This document shows positions 51,122-60,732 of a stretch of DNA of 64,000 bases, one piece after another. The number at the start of each line of letters is the position of its first letter. Position 1 is the first letter of the stretch. The translations under genes and the position numbers were made by a program. Below the pieces are notes generated by a model that ran no database searches, was not told the origin of the DNA, and worked only from the letters and a program-made list of their open reading frames with translations. Source of the stretch: Candidatus Bathyarchaeota archaeon (GTDB lineage: Archaea > Thermoproteota > Bathyarchaeia > Bathyarchaeales > Bathycorpusculaceae); NCBI GenBank assembly GCA_026014615.1, contig JAOZHZ010000025.1:1-64000 (forward strand), given 5' to 3'.

Positions 51122-53023
51122 ATGATTGAAGCCATCTATACCGTTGGCGTTTACTCCTTACATAATAGGCATGCTAATCTTGATGATGCTAAACAAGTAA
51201 CAGAAATCTTATGTGAAGACCCCCAAAGCTCAGATCTGTATAAAACTATAATAACCGTAGAACTCAACAAAAAAGGCGAAGATATAACTTTTTGTCGAGT
51301 CGGCAAAGAAAAATACACATCAGAGAAAACTTTTTGTTATCTGTATAGGCGTGGTGGTTCAAATGGATCCGATTTTTCTCCCACCTGTAGATTAACAGAG
51401 CCTAAGAAAACAGTTACAGGGAAATTTTTCAAATGGTTCTATACTGACTTTTCTGATCCTTCATACGGGCTCACCGAAGAGGAACAAGCAATTCTCACCA
51501 ACATTAAATCATGTATTCTATCAAACAGCAAACAAATACTTGAAGCCATTACAACACAATACCTTTCTCTTAAAAATGAGAAACAAAGTGGAATAATCAC
51601 TATAGTTCTTCATGATAAGGGCGGAAAAAAATATCTTGGAGATATTTCTGAGTTTAAGAAAATATTACGTGCAAACGCTTTGGCAAGTTATTCTCATAAA
51701 TTTAATAAAATCTCAAAATCAAAAAATCAGATTTGCACTATTTGCAGAGAAAAAAGGGCTGAAGTTTACGGTTTTGTTTCAACGTACAATTTCTATACAG
51801 TTGACAAGCCAGGCATGGTGTCTGGGGGTTTCGACCAAAGCAAAGCTTGGAAAAACTATCCTGTCTGTAGAAATTGCGCGTTAACTCTTGAAGAAGGAAA
51901 AAAGTTTCTAGATGAAAATGCAACGTTTAGATTTTACGGTTTTGATTATCTGTTGATTCCAAAGTCTTTGACTACTAACGTTACTGGTGAAGTTTACGAA
52001 CCACTGCAATATTATCATGAGAAAGGGGCACAAATTAGGTTAACAAAAGAGTATAAAAAACTATTAGACGAAACAGAGGGCGATATATTTGATTATCTTT
52101 CAGGCAAACCTAACACGTTCCAATGTATTATCCTAATTTATGCTGCTTCAAATAATGAATTCAAGATTTTACGGTATATTGAAGGTGTATTCCCAAGTAG
52201 ATTACGTGAACTCTTCAAAGCAAAAGAGATTGTTGACCAAAACCAGTATTTTAAAGAATTTCCAGTTAAGGTTTATGAGAAAGGAAAACAAACTGGAGAA
52301 AAACCATTAGAGTTTAACTTCGGTTCGTTTTGGCATTTTTTCGGAAAACGAAAAGATGAAGACAAGAGCGCATATTTCCTTGATATTGTAGCCAAGGTTT
52401 TTCAAAACGAAAAAGTCAGCTACCGTTTCTTCCTCAACGGCGTAGTTAACCGTATACGAAAACAGTTTGCACAGGGTTACAGTACAAAGGAGGATGCAAT
52501 GAGAGGTCTCTGTTCACTTGCGTATCTACAAAAACTATGCCTTCTGTGCGATTATAATCAAGGTGATAACATGAACGGAAATAAAATTCGTGAAATAATA
52601 AACGACCCCAAACATCAAGAAAGCACACAAAAACTCGATGCTATTTTTGATGGTTTCCCCGAATTCTTTAACCGAAACTCTACGCGCGCAATATTCAGTG
52701 TCGGTGCACTCGCCCAACTCCTAATAGACATTCAATGTGTTGTAAGGGGGACTCAACCCGCAAACGCGCCATTTAGGACAAAACTTCAAGGTCTTCGACT
52801 AGATCAAAGAAAAGTCTCAGCACTGCTTCCCGAAATACAGAACAAGTTTGAAGAATACAATAAAAACTATTACAAAGAATTGGAAAAATTTGCAAGCGAA
52901 TACTTAATTCAAGCAGGCAATGATTGGGAGTTATCTAAAGACGAAGTTAGTTTCTATTTTGTACTGGGAATGAATTTGGCTAGTTATTTAAAACAATCAA
53001 AAGAAGTGAAAAATGATGAGTGA
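51122..53023 (+). CDS. cas8b: Type I-B large subunit Cas8b (Csh1/TM1802 family)
   Basis: 633 residues. The TM1802/Csh1 family is recognised by a mid-N-terminal zinc-finger-like segment (CTICREKRAEVYGF near residue 205 with NYPVCRNCALTLEEG downstream) and the context before cas7-cas5-cas3. Other segments are FGSFWHFFGKRKDEDKSAYF and FSVGALAQLLIDIQ. As the large subunit of Cascade it recognises the PAM and recruits Cas3. It starts 42 bp after cas4, and cas7 begins inside its last codons, so the effector genes are coupled. Confidence 0.88.
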   Translation: MIEAIYTVGVYSLHNRHANLDDAKQVTEILCEDPQSSDLYKTIITVELNKKGEDITFCRVGKEKYTSEKTFCYLYRRGGSNGSDFSPTCRLTEPKKTVTGKFFKWFYTDFSDPSYGLTEEEQAILTNIKSCILSNSKQILEAITTQYLSLKNEKQSGIITIVLHDKGGKKYLGDISEFKKILRANALASYSHKFNKISKSKNQICTICREKRAEVYGFVSTYNFYTVDKPGMVSGGFDQSKAWKNYPVCRNCALTLEEGKKFLDENATFRFYGFDYLLIPKSLTTNVTGEVYEPLQYYHEKGAQIRLTKEYKKLLDETEGDIFDYLSGKPNTFQCIILIYAASNNEFKILRYIEGVFPSRLRELFKAKEIVDQNQYFKEFPVKVYEKGKQTGEKPLEFNFGSFWHFFGKRKDEDKSAYFLDIVAKVFQNEKVSYRFFLNGVVNRIRKQFAQGYSTKEDAMRGLCSLAYLQKLCLLCDYNQGDNMNGNKIREIINDPKHQESTQKLDAIFDGFPEFFNRNSTRAIFSVGALAQLLIDIQCVVRGTQPANAPFRTKLQGLRLDQRKVSALLPEIQNKFEEYNKNYYKELEKFASEYLIQAGNDWELSKDEVSFYFVLGMNLASYLKQSKEVKNDE

Positions 53024-53936
53024 AATAATATCTAACAGATCCGAAATCGTGTTTCTATATGACGTCAAAGACAGTAATCCTAATGGTGACCCCTTGGACG
53101 AGAACAAACCCCGAATAGACGAAGAAACTATGGTAAATCTAGTTACTGATGTCCGGCTAAAAAGAACAGTCCGCGACTATCTGCATGACTTTCGTAACGA
53201 AGAAGTGTTCATCTTAGCTGTGAAAAATGATAAAGGTACAACACTAAAGACTAAAAAAGAACGCATGACTGATATGAAAATAGGCTCTTCTGAGGCTATG
53301 ACCAAAAAATGTGTAGACATTAGATTATTTGGAGCAACAGCTGCTGTTCAAGGGAAAACTATTACCTTAACGGGGCCAGTTCAGTTCAAGATAGGACGGT
53401 CGCTCCACAAAGTCCAGCTTAAATTCATTAAGGGCACTACTGTTTATCCATCAGACAAAGGTAAAGATCAAGGCACTTTTACAGAGATGTATGTTCTTCC
53501 GTATAGCCTCATAGGGTTCTATGGAATAATTAATGAGAACGCTGCTAAACACACTAAGCTTACAACTGGTGATGTCGACCTGTTGATGGATGCGCTTTGG
53601 AACGGAACTAAAAACCTAATCAGCCGGTCTAAAGTTGGTCAGATGCCTAGGCTTCTCCTGAAAGTAAACTATAAAGAAAAAAACTATCACATAGGTGACC
53701 TTAACGAGTTACTGGAGCTTAAGTCAGAGATTAGAGATGAGGAAATTAGGGATGTCGAAGATTATGTTCTAGATGTAACCAAATTACTTGATGCTTTGCA
53801 GGATAACAGCGACAAAATAAAGGACATAGACATCACGCTTGATGAACGGGTAACGTTCAAACGGGAAGGCGAGAAAATTGATCTGTCAAAAGAGCTTGCT
53901 AAAGAAGGACTAACCGTAAATCAGCGTGATCCATAA
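53013..53936 (+). CDS. cas7: Type I-B Cascade backbone Cas7 (Csh2)
   Basis: 307 residues. The Csh2/Cas7 start RSEIVFLYDVKDSNPNGDPL is characteristic, followed by VTDVRLKRTVRDYL and KCVDIRLFGATAAVQGK. A glycine-rich centre follows (TLTGPVQFKIGRSLH). Several copies of this subunit coat the crRNA spacer. The ATG overlaps the cas8b stop by 11 bp; cas5 follows after 12 bp. Confidence 0.93.
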   Translation: MMSEIISNRSEIVFLYDVKDSNPNGDPLDENKPRIDEETMVNLVTDVRLKRTVRDYLHDFRNEEVFILAVKNDKGTTLKTKKERMTDMKIGSSEAMTKKCVDIRLFGATAAVQGKTITLTGPVQFKIGRSLHKVQLKFIKGTTVYPSDKGKDQGTFTEMYVLPYSLIGFYGIINENAAKHTKLTTGDVDLLMDALWNGTKNLISRSKVGQMPRLLLKVNYKEKNYHIGDLNELLELKSEIRDEEIRDVEDYVLDVTKLLDALQDNSDKIKDIDITLDERVTFKREGEKIDLSKELAKEGLTVNQRDP

Positions 53937-53948
53937 CTGTGATGCATA

Positions 53949-54656
53949 ATGGACCGGCTCCTTGCTTTTGACCTCTGGGGAGACTACGCTCACTTTAGGA
54001 AACACTATACAACAACAAGCCCCCTTACTTTTTCTATACCTCCAAGAACAACTCTATGCGGACTCTTAGCAGCAATCATCGGTTTAGATAAAACAGAATA
54101 TCTCAGCCATTTTTCTGATAAAGATGCTTCAATAGCAGTGCAACCGCTAAACGAAATGAAAAAGACCATGTTAGCCGAAAATCTTATAGATACAAAAAAA
54201 TCAGGAAAACTGATGAATAGAATAGAACAAAGAACTCAAATTCGCTTCGAGCTTCTAAAAGACCCCAAATACAGAATTTTTGTTCATCATCAGGATACAT
54301 CCATTTACCTGAAACTCAAGGAAATGCTGGAAGCCCATAAAACAGTTTACACGCCATGTCTAGGATTGAGCGAATTATTGGCCAACTTCAAGTATGTAAA
54401 AGAGTACGATATGAAGATAGGTGAAACTGAGTCTGAAATGAAGATTCTAACAGCTTTGCCTAAAAAGAACTTGATAGAACTAAGTTTCCAAGATGACTCT
54501 GAATATTTATCAGAGACTATGCCGCGGAACATGCTTCCAGACAGAACGATTACGGAGTATTCACCTGTGATTGTTGAAAGAAAAGCTAATCCACTAAAAG
54601 CAAGGGTCAAAAAATTCATCCGACTTGAAAACGATGAAGCCATCACTTTCCTGTAA
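53949..54656 (+). CDS. cas5: Type I-B Cascade subunit Cas5
   Basis: 235 residues. The Cas5h/Cas5b start LLAFDLWGDYAHFRKHYTTT and the loop LTFSIPPRTTLCGLLAAIIG are conserved. YTPCLGLSELLANFKYVKEY is the later family block. It binds the crRNA 5' handle in Cascade. Its end overlaps the cas3 start. Confidence 0.92.
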   Translation: MDRLLAFDLWGDYAHFRKHYTTTSPLTFSIPPRTTLCGLLAAIIGLDKTEYLSHFSDKDASIAVQPLNEMKKTMLAENLIDTKKSGKLMNRIEQRTQIRFELLKDPKYRIFVHHQDTSIYLKLKEMLEAHKTVYTPCLGLSELLANFKYVKEYDMKIGETESEMKILTALPKKNLIELSFQDDSEYLSETMPRNMLPDRTITEYSPVIVERKANPLKARVKKFIRLENDEAITFL

Positions 54657-57036
54657 TCTGCTGGCGCGTCCAGACAAAAAACTTCGAGACCATCTCCAAA
54701 GAGTCTCAGAACTATGCAATAACCTATGTATGGAACCTAAACTCAACCTTGAATCAATCAATCTTACACAAGATAAACTTGCAAAAACCCTTGAACTGTT
54801 AGGGTGGTGCCATGACTTTGGGAAAGCAACGACTTTTTTTCAGGAATACATTCATGAAACAGATGAACAAAAGAAAAGAAAGTTAAAAAACAGGAAAGAA
54901 ACTCATCATGGTCTTATTTCCGCGGTGTTTACTTACTATGTTTTAAAAAGCCAGTATTACACGTCTGATTCTCCTCTCGATGAAGCCATGCCGCTCATAG
55001 GCTATTTGGCGGTAAAAAGGCATCATGGGAACCTAAAAGATATACGAAAAGAAATTATGGACCTAATCCAAGACAGCTGCACACAAGATATTTTGAAAAA
55101 GCAACTTGATTCGATAGCTGTTGAAACTGTAGCTGGGCTCTATAAAAACGTGTTTTCTGAGCAAACGTTCATCACGTTCAAAGAAGACTTTGATTTGATA
55201 TTAGAGCAGATGACGCGAAGTCGCAAAAACTTGTGGAAATTCTTGCTAAAAGGTAGCCTGTTTCCTGCGATTATAACCAGTTTCTGTTACTCAATTTTGT
55301 TGCAAGCTGACAAAGAGCATGCTTCAGGCATCACTGTAAAAAGACCTGCTCCCCTTCCTGATAACATCGTTGATACGTATCGACATTTAAAGGGATTTAA
55401 CGAACCAACCACTAAAATTAACGAAATAAGAAACAGTATATATGCAGAAACAACAAATTGTGTTGATTCGCTTGATCTTGCTCAGTACATATATTCTCTT
55501 AATGCTCCTACTGGAACGGGTAAAACTTTAACTGGATTGGCGTTTGCAAACAAATTGGCATCTAGGCTTCGGAGTGAACAGGGATTTAATCCTCGAATTT
55601 TTTATTGTATTTCATTCATTAGTATCATCGATCAGAACTGTCAAGTGTTCGAGGAAGTGTTTGAAACAGTTACTGGAAAAAAACCTGCTAATAACATTCT
55701 TTTGAAGCATCATCACCTAGCGGATATGTGTTATTCTACGGATGAAGACGAGTTCAAACCTGAGGAGGGTTTGTTTCTTGTTGAAGGATGGAATTCCGAG
55801 GTTATAGTTACCACATTTGTTCAGCTTTTCCACACTTTATTCACAAACAGGAATCGGTCTCTGCGGAAGTATCATCGATTAGCCAATTCAATAGTAATAC
55901 TTGATGAAGTTCAGTCGCTTCCTCATGAATATTGGTTATTGTTTCGAGAGTACCTGAAAACGTTTTCAGTGTTGTTTAAAACATACTTTATTTTTATGAC
56001 AGCTACCCAGCCACTTATTTTTCAGCCCGGAACTGAAATCAAAGAATTGTGTGCAGACAATGATCAGTATTTCCGCCAGTTTGATAGATTGGACCTTGTT
56101 CCATGTCTTGAACCTGTAACTTTAGACGGTTTTATGGAACAAGTATCAACAGATATTGAAGGTAATCCTGATAAAAGTTTTCTGATAATAATGAATACAA
56201 TACGTAGTTCTCAGCAACTATATCAGCATCTCCAGAAAAGTATGGGTAAAAAAAATCTTTTTTATTTATCCACTATGATTTTTCCTAAGGAACGGCTTGA
56301 CCGTATAACCCAGATACGTAAAGGAAGAAAAAGAAAGATTATAGTTAGTACACAGCTTGTTGAAGCTGGTGTGGACCTTGATGTTGATGTTGTGTACCGC
56401 GATTTTGGTACTTTAGATTCTGTGGTACAAGCTTCTGGTCGATGTAACCGAAACTTTAACGAAAAACGTGGTTTAGTTAAGCTTTTCAGGATACAAGACG
56501 ACCGACGCTTCTTTTATAGCTATATCTATGGCGGGAACTCGATGCTTATCGATAAGACAATACAGGTTCTTGAGGAAAAAACGGTGATGCCTGAACATGA
56601 ATTTAAAGAGCTGGTTGAGAACTATTACCAGTTAGTAAAACATTCCACGAGCAATGATGAAGCAAATAAATTACTTAAAAATATTGCTCGACTTGAATTT
56701 AAAGAAATTCAACATAACTTCAAACTAATTGCTGATGACTATCCTAAGATCGATGTTTTCATTGAGTATGACGCTGAAGCTGTTAAGGTCTGGAAAGAGT
56801 TCCAGAGAATACAAGAAATCACTGATCCGTCTGAGAAACGAAGTGAATTCACGCGAATTAAGAAACAGTTAAGGGACTACATTATTTCGGTCCCAGAGAA
56901 GTATAAAGAAGATGCGGGCTACATGGATGCTATTAACATGGGTTATATCTCAAAGATGATTATTGAACAAACAGGAGTATATGACAAACAATTAGGGTTC
57001 CTGAAAGAACAAACCACAAATACGCTTTTTGCATAA
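54634..57036 (+). CDS. cas3: CRISPR helicase-nuclease Cas3 (HD + SF2)
   Basis: About 800 residues. The N-terminal HD nuclease is shown by LLGWCHDFGKATTFFQEYI and KETHHGLISAVFTYYV plus RHHGNLKDIRK. The helicase has Walker A LNAPTGTGKTLTGLAF (near residue 290), the DEVQ box VILDEVQSLPHEY (near 423), FIFMTATQPL, and motif VI-like STQLVEAGVDLDVDVV with VVQASGRCNR. It degrades target DNA after recruitment by Cascade. ATG 54634 lies inside the end of cas5; TTG 54625 is an alternative. It is the last cas gene before the array. Confidence 0.95.
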   Translation: MKPSLSCNLLARPDKKLRDHLQRVSELCNNLCMEPKLNLESINLTQDKLAKTLELLGWCHDFGKATTFFQEYIHETDEQKKRKLKNRKETHHGLISAVFTYYVLKSQYYTSDSPLDEAMPLIGYLAVKRHHGNLKDIRKEIMDLIQDSCTQDILKKQLDSIAVETVAGLYKNVFSEQTFITFKEDFDLILEQMTRSRKNLWKFLLKGSLFPAIITSFCYSILLQADKEHASGITVKRPAPLPDNIVDTYRHLKGFNEPTTKINEIRNSIYAETTNCVDSLDLAQYIYSLNAPTGTGKTLTGLAFANKLASRLRSEQGFNPRIFYCISFISIIDQNCQVFEEVFETVTGKKPANNILLKHHHLADMCYSTDEDEFKPEEGLFLVEGWNSEVIVTTFVQLFHTLFTNRNRSLRKYHRLANSIVILDEVQSLPHEYWLLFREYLKTFSVLFKTYFIFMTATQPLIFQPGTEIKELCADNDQYFRQFDRLDLVPCLEPVTLDGFMEQVSTDIEGNPDKSFLIIMNTIRSSQQLYQHLQKSMGKKNLFYLSTMIFPKERLDRITQIRKGRKRKIIVSTQLVEAGVDLDVDVVYRDFGTLDSVVQASGRCNRNFNEKRGLVKLFRIQDDRRFFYSYIYGGNSMLIDKTIQVLEEKTVMPEHEFKELVENYYQLVKHSTSNDEANKLLKNIARLEFKEIQHNFKLIADDYPKIDVFIEYDAEAVKVWKEFQRIQEITDPSEKRSEFTRIKKQLRDYIISVPEKYKEDAGYMDAINMGYISKMIIEQTGVYDKQLGFLKEQTTNTLFA

Positions 57037-57145
57037 TATGACATCTATTTATAAGCAACTCAATAAAAAAAGGCGGTGAAAAATACGTCTCTTAAACAAC
57101 CCCAAAAAAGTCTTAAAACATCAAAAGAAGCCGAAAAAACGTGCT
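57037..57145 (+). promoter_or_regulatory. CRISPR leader
   Basis: A 109-bp A-rich tract between cas3 and the first repeat. A TATA-like ATTTATAAG lies at about 57049. Repeats end in ATTGAAAC in the plus direction, so transcription runs left to right from this leader and new spacers should enter at 57146. Confidence 0.65.
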
Positions 57146-60100
57146 GTCCGAGGCTGAAATCCATTAAAACAAGGATTGAAACATAATAAAAGGCTGCAGT
57201 TCCTTAGTACCGAACCGCGTCCGAGGCTGAAATCCATTAAAACAAGGATTGAAACACAAATTGTTTTGGCTTTTCAAAATAGTGCTGGGGAGTCCGAGGC
57301 TGAAATCCATTAAAACAAGGATTGAAACTCAACTGTACGCCAACGACCGGTACGACGACATTTTGTCCGAGGCTGAAATCCATTAAAACAAGGATTGAAA
57401 CTCCTGGGGGCAGTCGTGAATGGAGTTTCCTGATTGACTGTCCGAGGCTGAAATCCATTAAAACAAGGATTGAAACCACAACGGGAGTAAATAACCTATT
57501 TGACCATAACGGTCCGAGGCTGAAATCCATTAAAACAAGGATTGAAACACCATGGATTAGACGTCACTCCCGACCACGCGCCACGTCCGAGGCTGAAATC
57601 CATTAAAACAAGGATTGAAACCAAGAAGGAGCGGGTTAACCGGGCTTCTGCTGAGGGTCCGAGGCTGAAATCCATTAAAACAAGGATTGAAACTCCAAAA
57701 CGTCCTCTACACACCTGTAACCCGCATCCCCCAGGTACACTTGTCCGAGGCTGAAATCCATTAAAACAAGGATTGAAACTTCATTTCTACAGGAACAGCC
57801 GCCGTGAAACGTGTGTTATGTCCGAGGCTGAAATCCATTAAAACAAGGATTGAAACTCCGAAGAATCCACACTGGGAACACTATCAAACGCAGCCACGTC
57901 CGAGGCTGAAATCCATTAAAACAAGGATTGAAACATAATTCGGGGGGGGTGACTACCATCAGCGTCCATAAGTCCGAGGCTGAAATCCATTAAAACAAGG
58001 ATTGAAACACAAATTGTTTTGGCTTTTCAAAATAGTGCTGGGGAGTCCGAGGCTGAAATCCATTAAAACAAGGATTGAAACACAAATTGTTTTGGCTTTT
58101 CAAAATAGTGCTGGGGAGTCCGAGGCTGAAATCCATTAAAACAAGGATTGAAACTATATAATTTCGTAGATGCCCACAGACATAAGACTTAGTCCGAGGC
58201 TGAAATCCATTAAAACAAGGATTGAAACACTGTAAAGTTGCCAAAAGAAATTGAGCAGGCACAGTCCGAGGCTGAAATCCATTAAAACAAGGATTGAAAC
58301 TGCATGTATATTCTTTGCCTCTTGTGGCGAAGAGGCGTCCGAGGCTGAAATCCATTAAAACAAGGATTGAAACATTGAAATGGGGATAACCCGTGAAGGA
58401 TGTAAACGAGTCCGAGGCTGAAATCCATTAAAACAAGGATTGAAACTTTCACCTCCAAGGGTTTATCAAGATAGTATTTTTTCTGTCCGAGGCTGAAATC
58501 CATTAAAACAAGGATAGAAACATTTTATGGCTGAAAACATCAAGCGCATAACTGTTTCGTGTCCGAGGCTGAAATCCATTAAAACAAGGATTGAAACTTC
58601 TTTTTAGATGAAGAAGTGGTTTACGATAGTACAAGTCCGAGGCTGAAATCCATTAAAACAAGGATTGAAACTTCTTTTTAGATGAAGAAGTGGTTTACGA
58701 TAGTACAAGTCCGAGGCTGAAATCCATTAAAACAAGGATTGAAACTTGTTGGACCACTGAGCCGTGTTTGGAGAATGGAAAGGTCCGAGGCTGAAATCCA
58801 TTAAAACAAGGATTGAAACCTAATTAATTGACTTTCAGAGAGGCTAGTTGCGTTTGTGTCCGAGGCTGAAATCCATTAAAACAAGGATTGAAACTCACCA
58901 TACTATACTACTCTACCCTACACATATAAGTCCGAGGCTGAAATCCATTAAAACAAGGATTGAAACTAGTTACAAACAACTATATTGCAGGTTTCTTGTA
59001 TGGTCCGAGGCTGAAATCCATTAAAACAAGGATTGAAACCAGAATGCGAATACTACAGGGAGGCACGTAAGCCATGTCCGAGGCTGAAATCCATTAAAAC
59101 AAGGATTGAAACTTTGATTTGAACGAAGAGATAATGAACCGCCTATTTCTGTCCGAGGCTGAAATCCATTAAAACAAGGATTGAAACATTGAACGTAGAA
59201 AAGGGAGGCAGAAAAAAAGTTGAGGGTCCGAGGCTGAAATCCATTAAAACAAGGATTGAAACATTAGTGGTTTAGATTGGTCAGCCATTATTTTCCTTCC
59301 TGTCCGAGGCTGAAATCCATTAAAACAAGGATTGAAACCTATGCTATTGATACCACAAAGTTCGAGGATAATCATGTCCGAGGCTGAAATCCATTAAAAC
59401 AAGGATTGAAACCGGTTGGCATGTGCATTGTGGGGACTGCGGCGAAATAGTCCGAGGCTGAAATCCATTAAAACAAGGATTGAAACGACAAAACTCACTT
59501 TCGTCACATAGATACCTCCAATAGTCCGAGGCTGAAATCCATTAAAACAAGGATTGAAACTGGACGAAGTAGACCGCATCGTAGAAAAATTCAGCTTGTC
59601 CGAGGCTGAAATCCATTAAAACAAGGATTGAAACATGCTTGAAAACTTGCATCTGCAACATACCTAAAGCTGTCCGAGGCTGAAATCCATTAAAACAAGG
59701 ATTGAAACTATGCCTCTGTAAATGCGGCAAACGACTGCAAGAAGAGTCCGAGGCTGAAATCCATTAAAACAAGGATTGAAACATTCGTTATGATTGGCTG
59801 CAACGTGCCACCAAAAAAGAGTCCGAGGCTGAAATCCATTAAAACAAGGATTGAAACTTAAGTTGGATGTGATTGGGGGGCAGCGGTATTTGAAGTCCGA
59901 GGCTGAAATCCATTAAAACAAGGATTGAAACCCCTGTACCGATAATGAAATGTGATCAAGGAAGCCCCGTGTCCGAGGCTGAAATCCATTAAAACAAGGA
60001 TTGAAACTGGACGAAGTAGACCGCATCGTAGAAAAATTCAGCTTGTCCGAGGCTGAAATCCATTAAAACAAGGATTGAAACATCGGCTGGGCAACCCGTT

Positions 60101-60382
60101 TGACCCTGACCTGCTGGACACCGTCCGAGGCTGAAATCCATTAAAACAAGGATTGAAACCGGATGAGAATGGCGACGAGTTTGACCCTGACGCTGTGTCC
60201 GAGGCTGAAATCCATTAAAACAAGGATTGAAACTGAGCAGGCTAAACAGCTTTTCGCCAAGCGTTTAGGGGTCCGAGGCTGAAATCCATTAAAACAAGGA
60301 TTGAAACCAAAATGACGAAACGCCAAAGCAGCGTAAGTTTCCCAAGTCCGAGGCTGAAATCCATTAAAACAAGGATTGAAAC
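57146..60382 (+). CRISPR. CRISPR array, 44 repeats of 37 nt, 43 spacers
   Basis: The repeat starts GTCCGAGGCTGAAATCCATT and ends AAAACAAGGATTGAAAC, 37 nt in all, and is nearly invariant. One copy (58485-58521) has GGATAGAAAC in place of GGATTGAAAC. Spacers are mostly 35-38 nt, the longest 49 nt (57694-57742). By direct count the repeats start at 57146, 57219, 57292 and so on to 60346. Three spacers occur more than once (see findings). The ATTGAAAC 3' end fits type I-B repeats processed by Cas6. The terminal repeat is intact. No spacer matching another part of the window was noticed by eye. Confidence 0.98.
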
Positions 60383-60416
60383 CTCAACGTATAATGTTCG
60401 CTTAATACCAAACTAA

Positions 60417-60656
60417 CTATTCTCGTCTTACTCGTTTTCGCCAACCAAGTTCAGTTGCTTCTTTCTCTGAAATTGGCTTTATGACGAGTTGTTCTTTAGT
60501 CTCGTCGATTTTTACCATACAAGGGGCGCCAATTTTGAATGGGAAAGCGGTGTCTTCGCTGACTTTGGTTGGAATGTAGACCCAAACTCTTGCGTATTCT
60601 TTGCCTTTGCTTGCGGTTTTTCTGCCGATGATTGTTCCTACGCCAGTGCGCGCCAA
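60417..60656 (-). CDS. Small AbrB-like domain protein
   Basis: 79 residues, TTG start with GGTGA just upstream. The segment RVWVYIPTKVSEDTAFPFKI followed by GAPCMVKIDETKEQLVIKPI has the strand-helix-strand order of SpoVT/AbrB-type swapped hairpins, which often bind DNA or serve as antitoxins. The tail is basic (GWRKRVRRE). It is convergent with the end of the CRISPR array, 34 bp away. Its role is unknown. Confidence 0.55.
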   Translation of the reverse strand: MARTGVGTIIGRKTASKGKEYARVWVYIPTKVSEDTAFPFKIGAPCMVKIDETKEQLVIKPISEKEATELGWRKRVRRE

Positions 60657-60732
60657 ACTATCACCGGTTGTTAATGATATGTATGCGGGTATGTTACTAT
60701 ATTTGATTACTACGTTGATACACTAACCTTTT

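Noticed and set aside
57237-60326. Several 60-120-residue minus-strand frames across the CRISPR array with repeating FNPCFNGFQPRT and ILVLMDFSLG
   Set aside because: They are translations of the CRISPR repeat in two frames; the periodicity follows the 37-nt repeats.
57146-60382. Self-targeting spacers against this window
   Set aside because: No spacer was noticed by eye to match sequence outside the array, but an exhaustive alignment was not possible.
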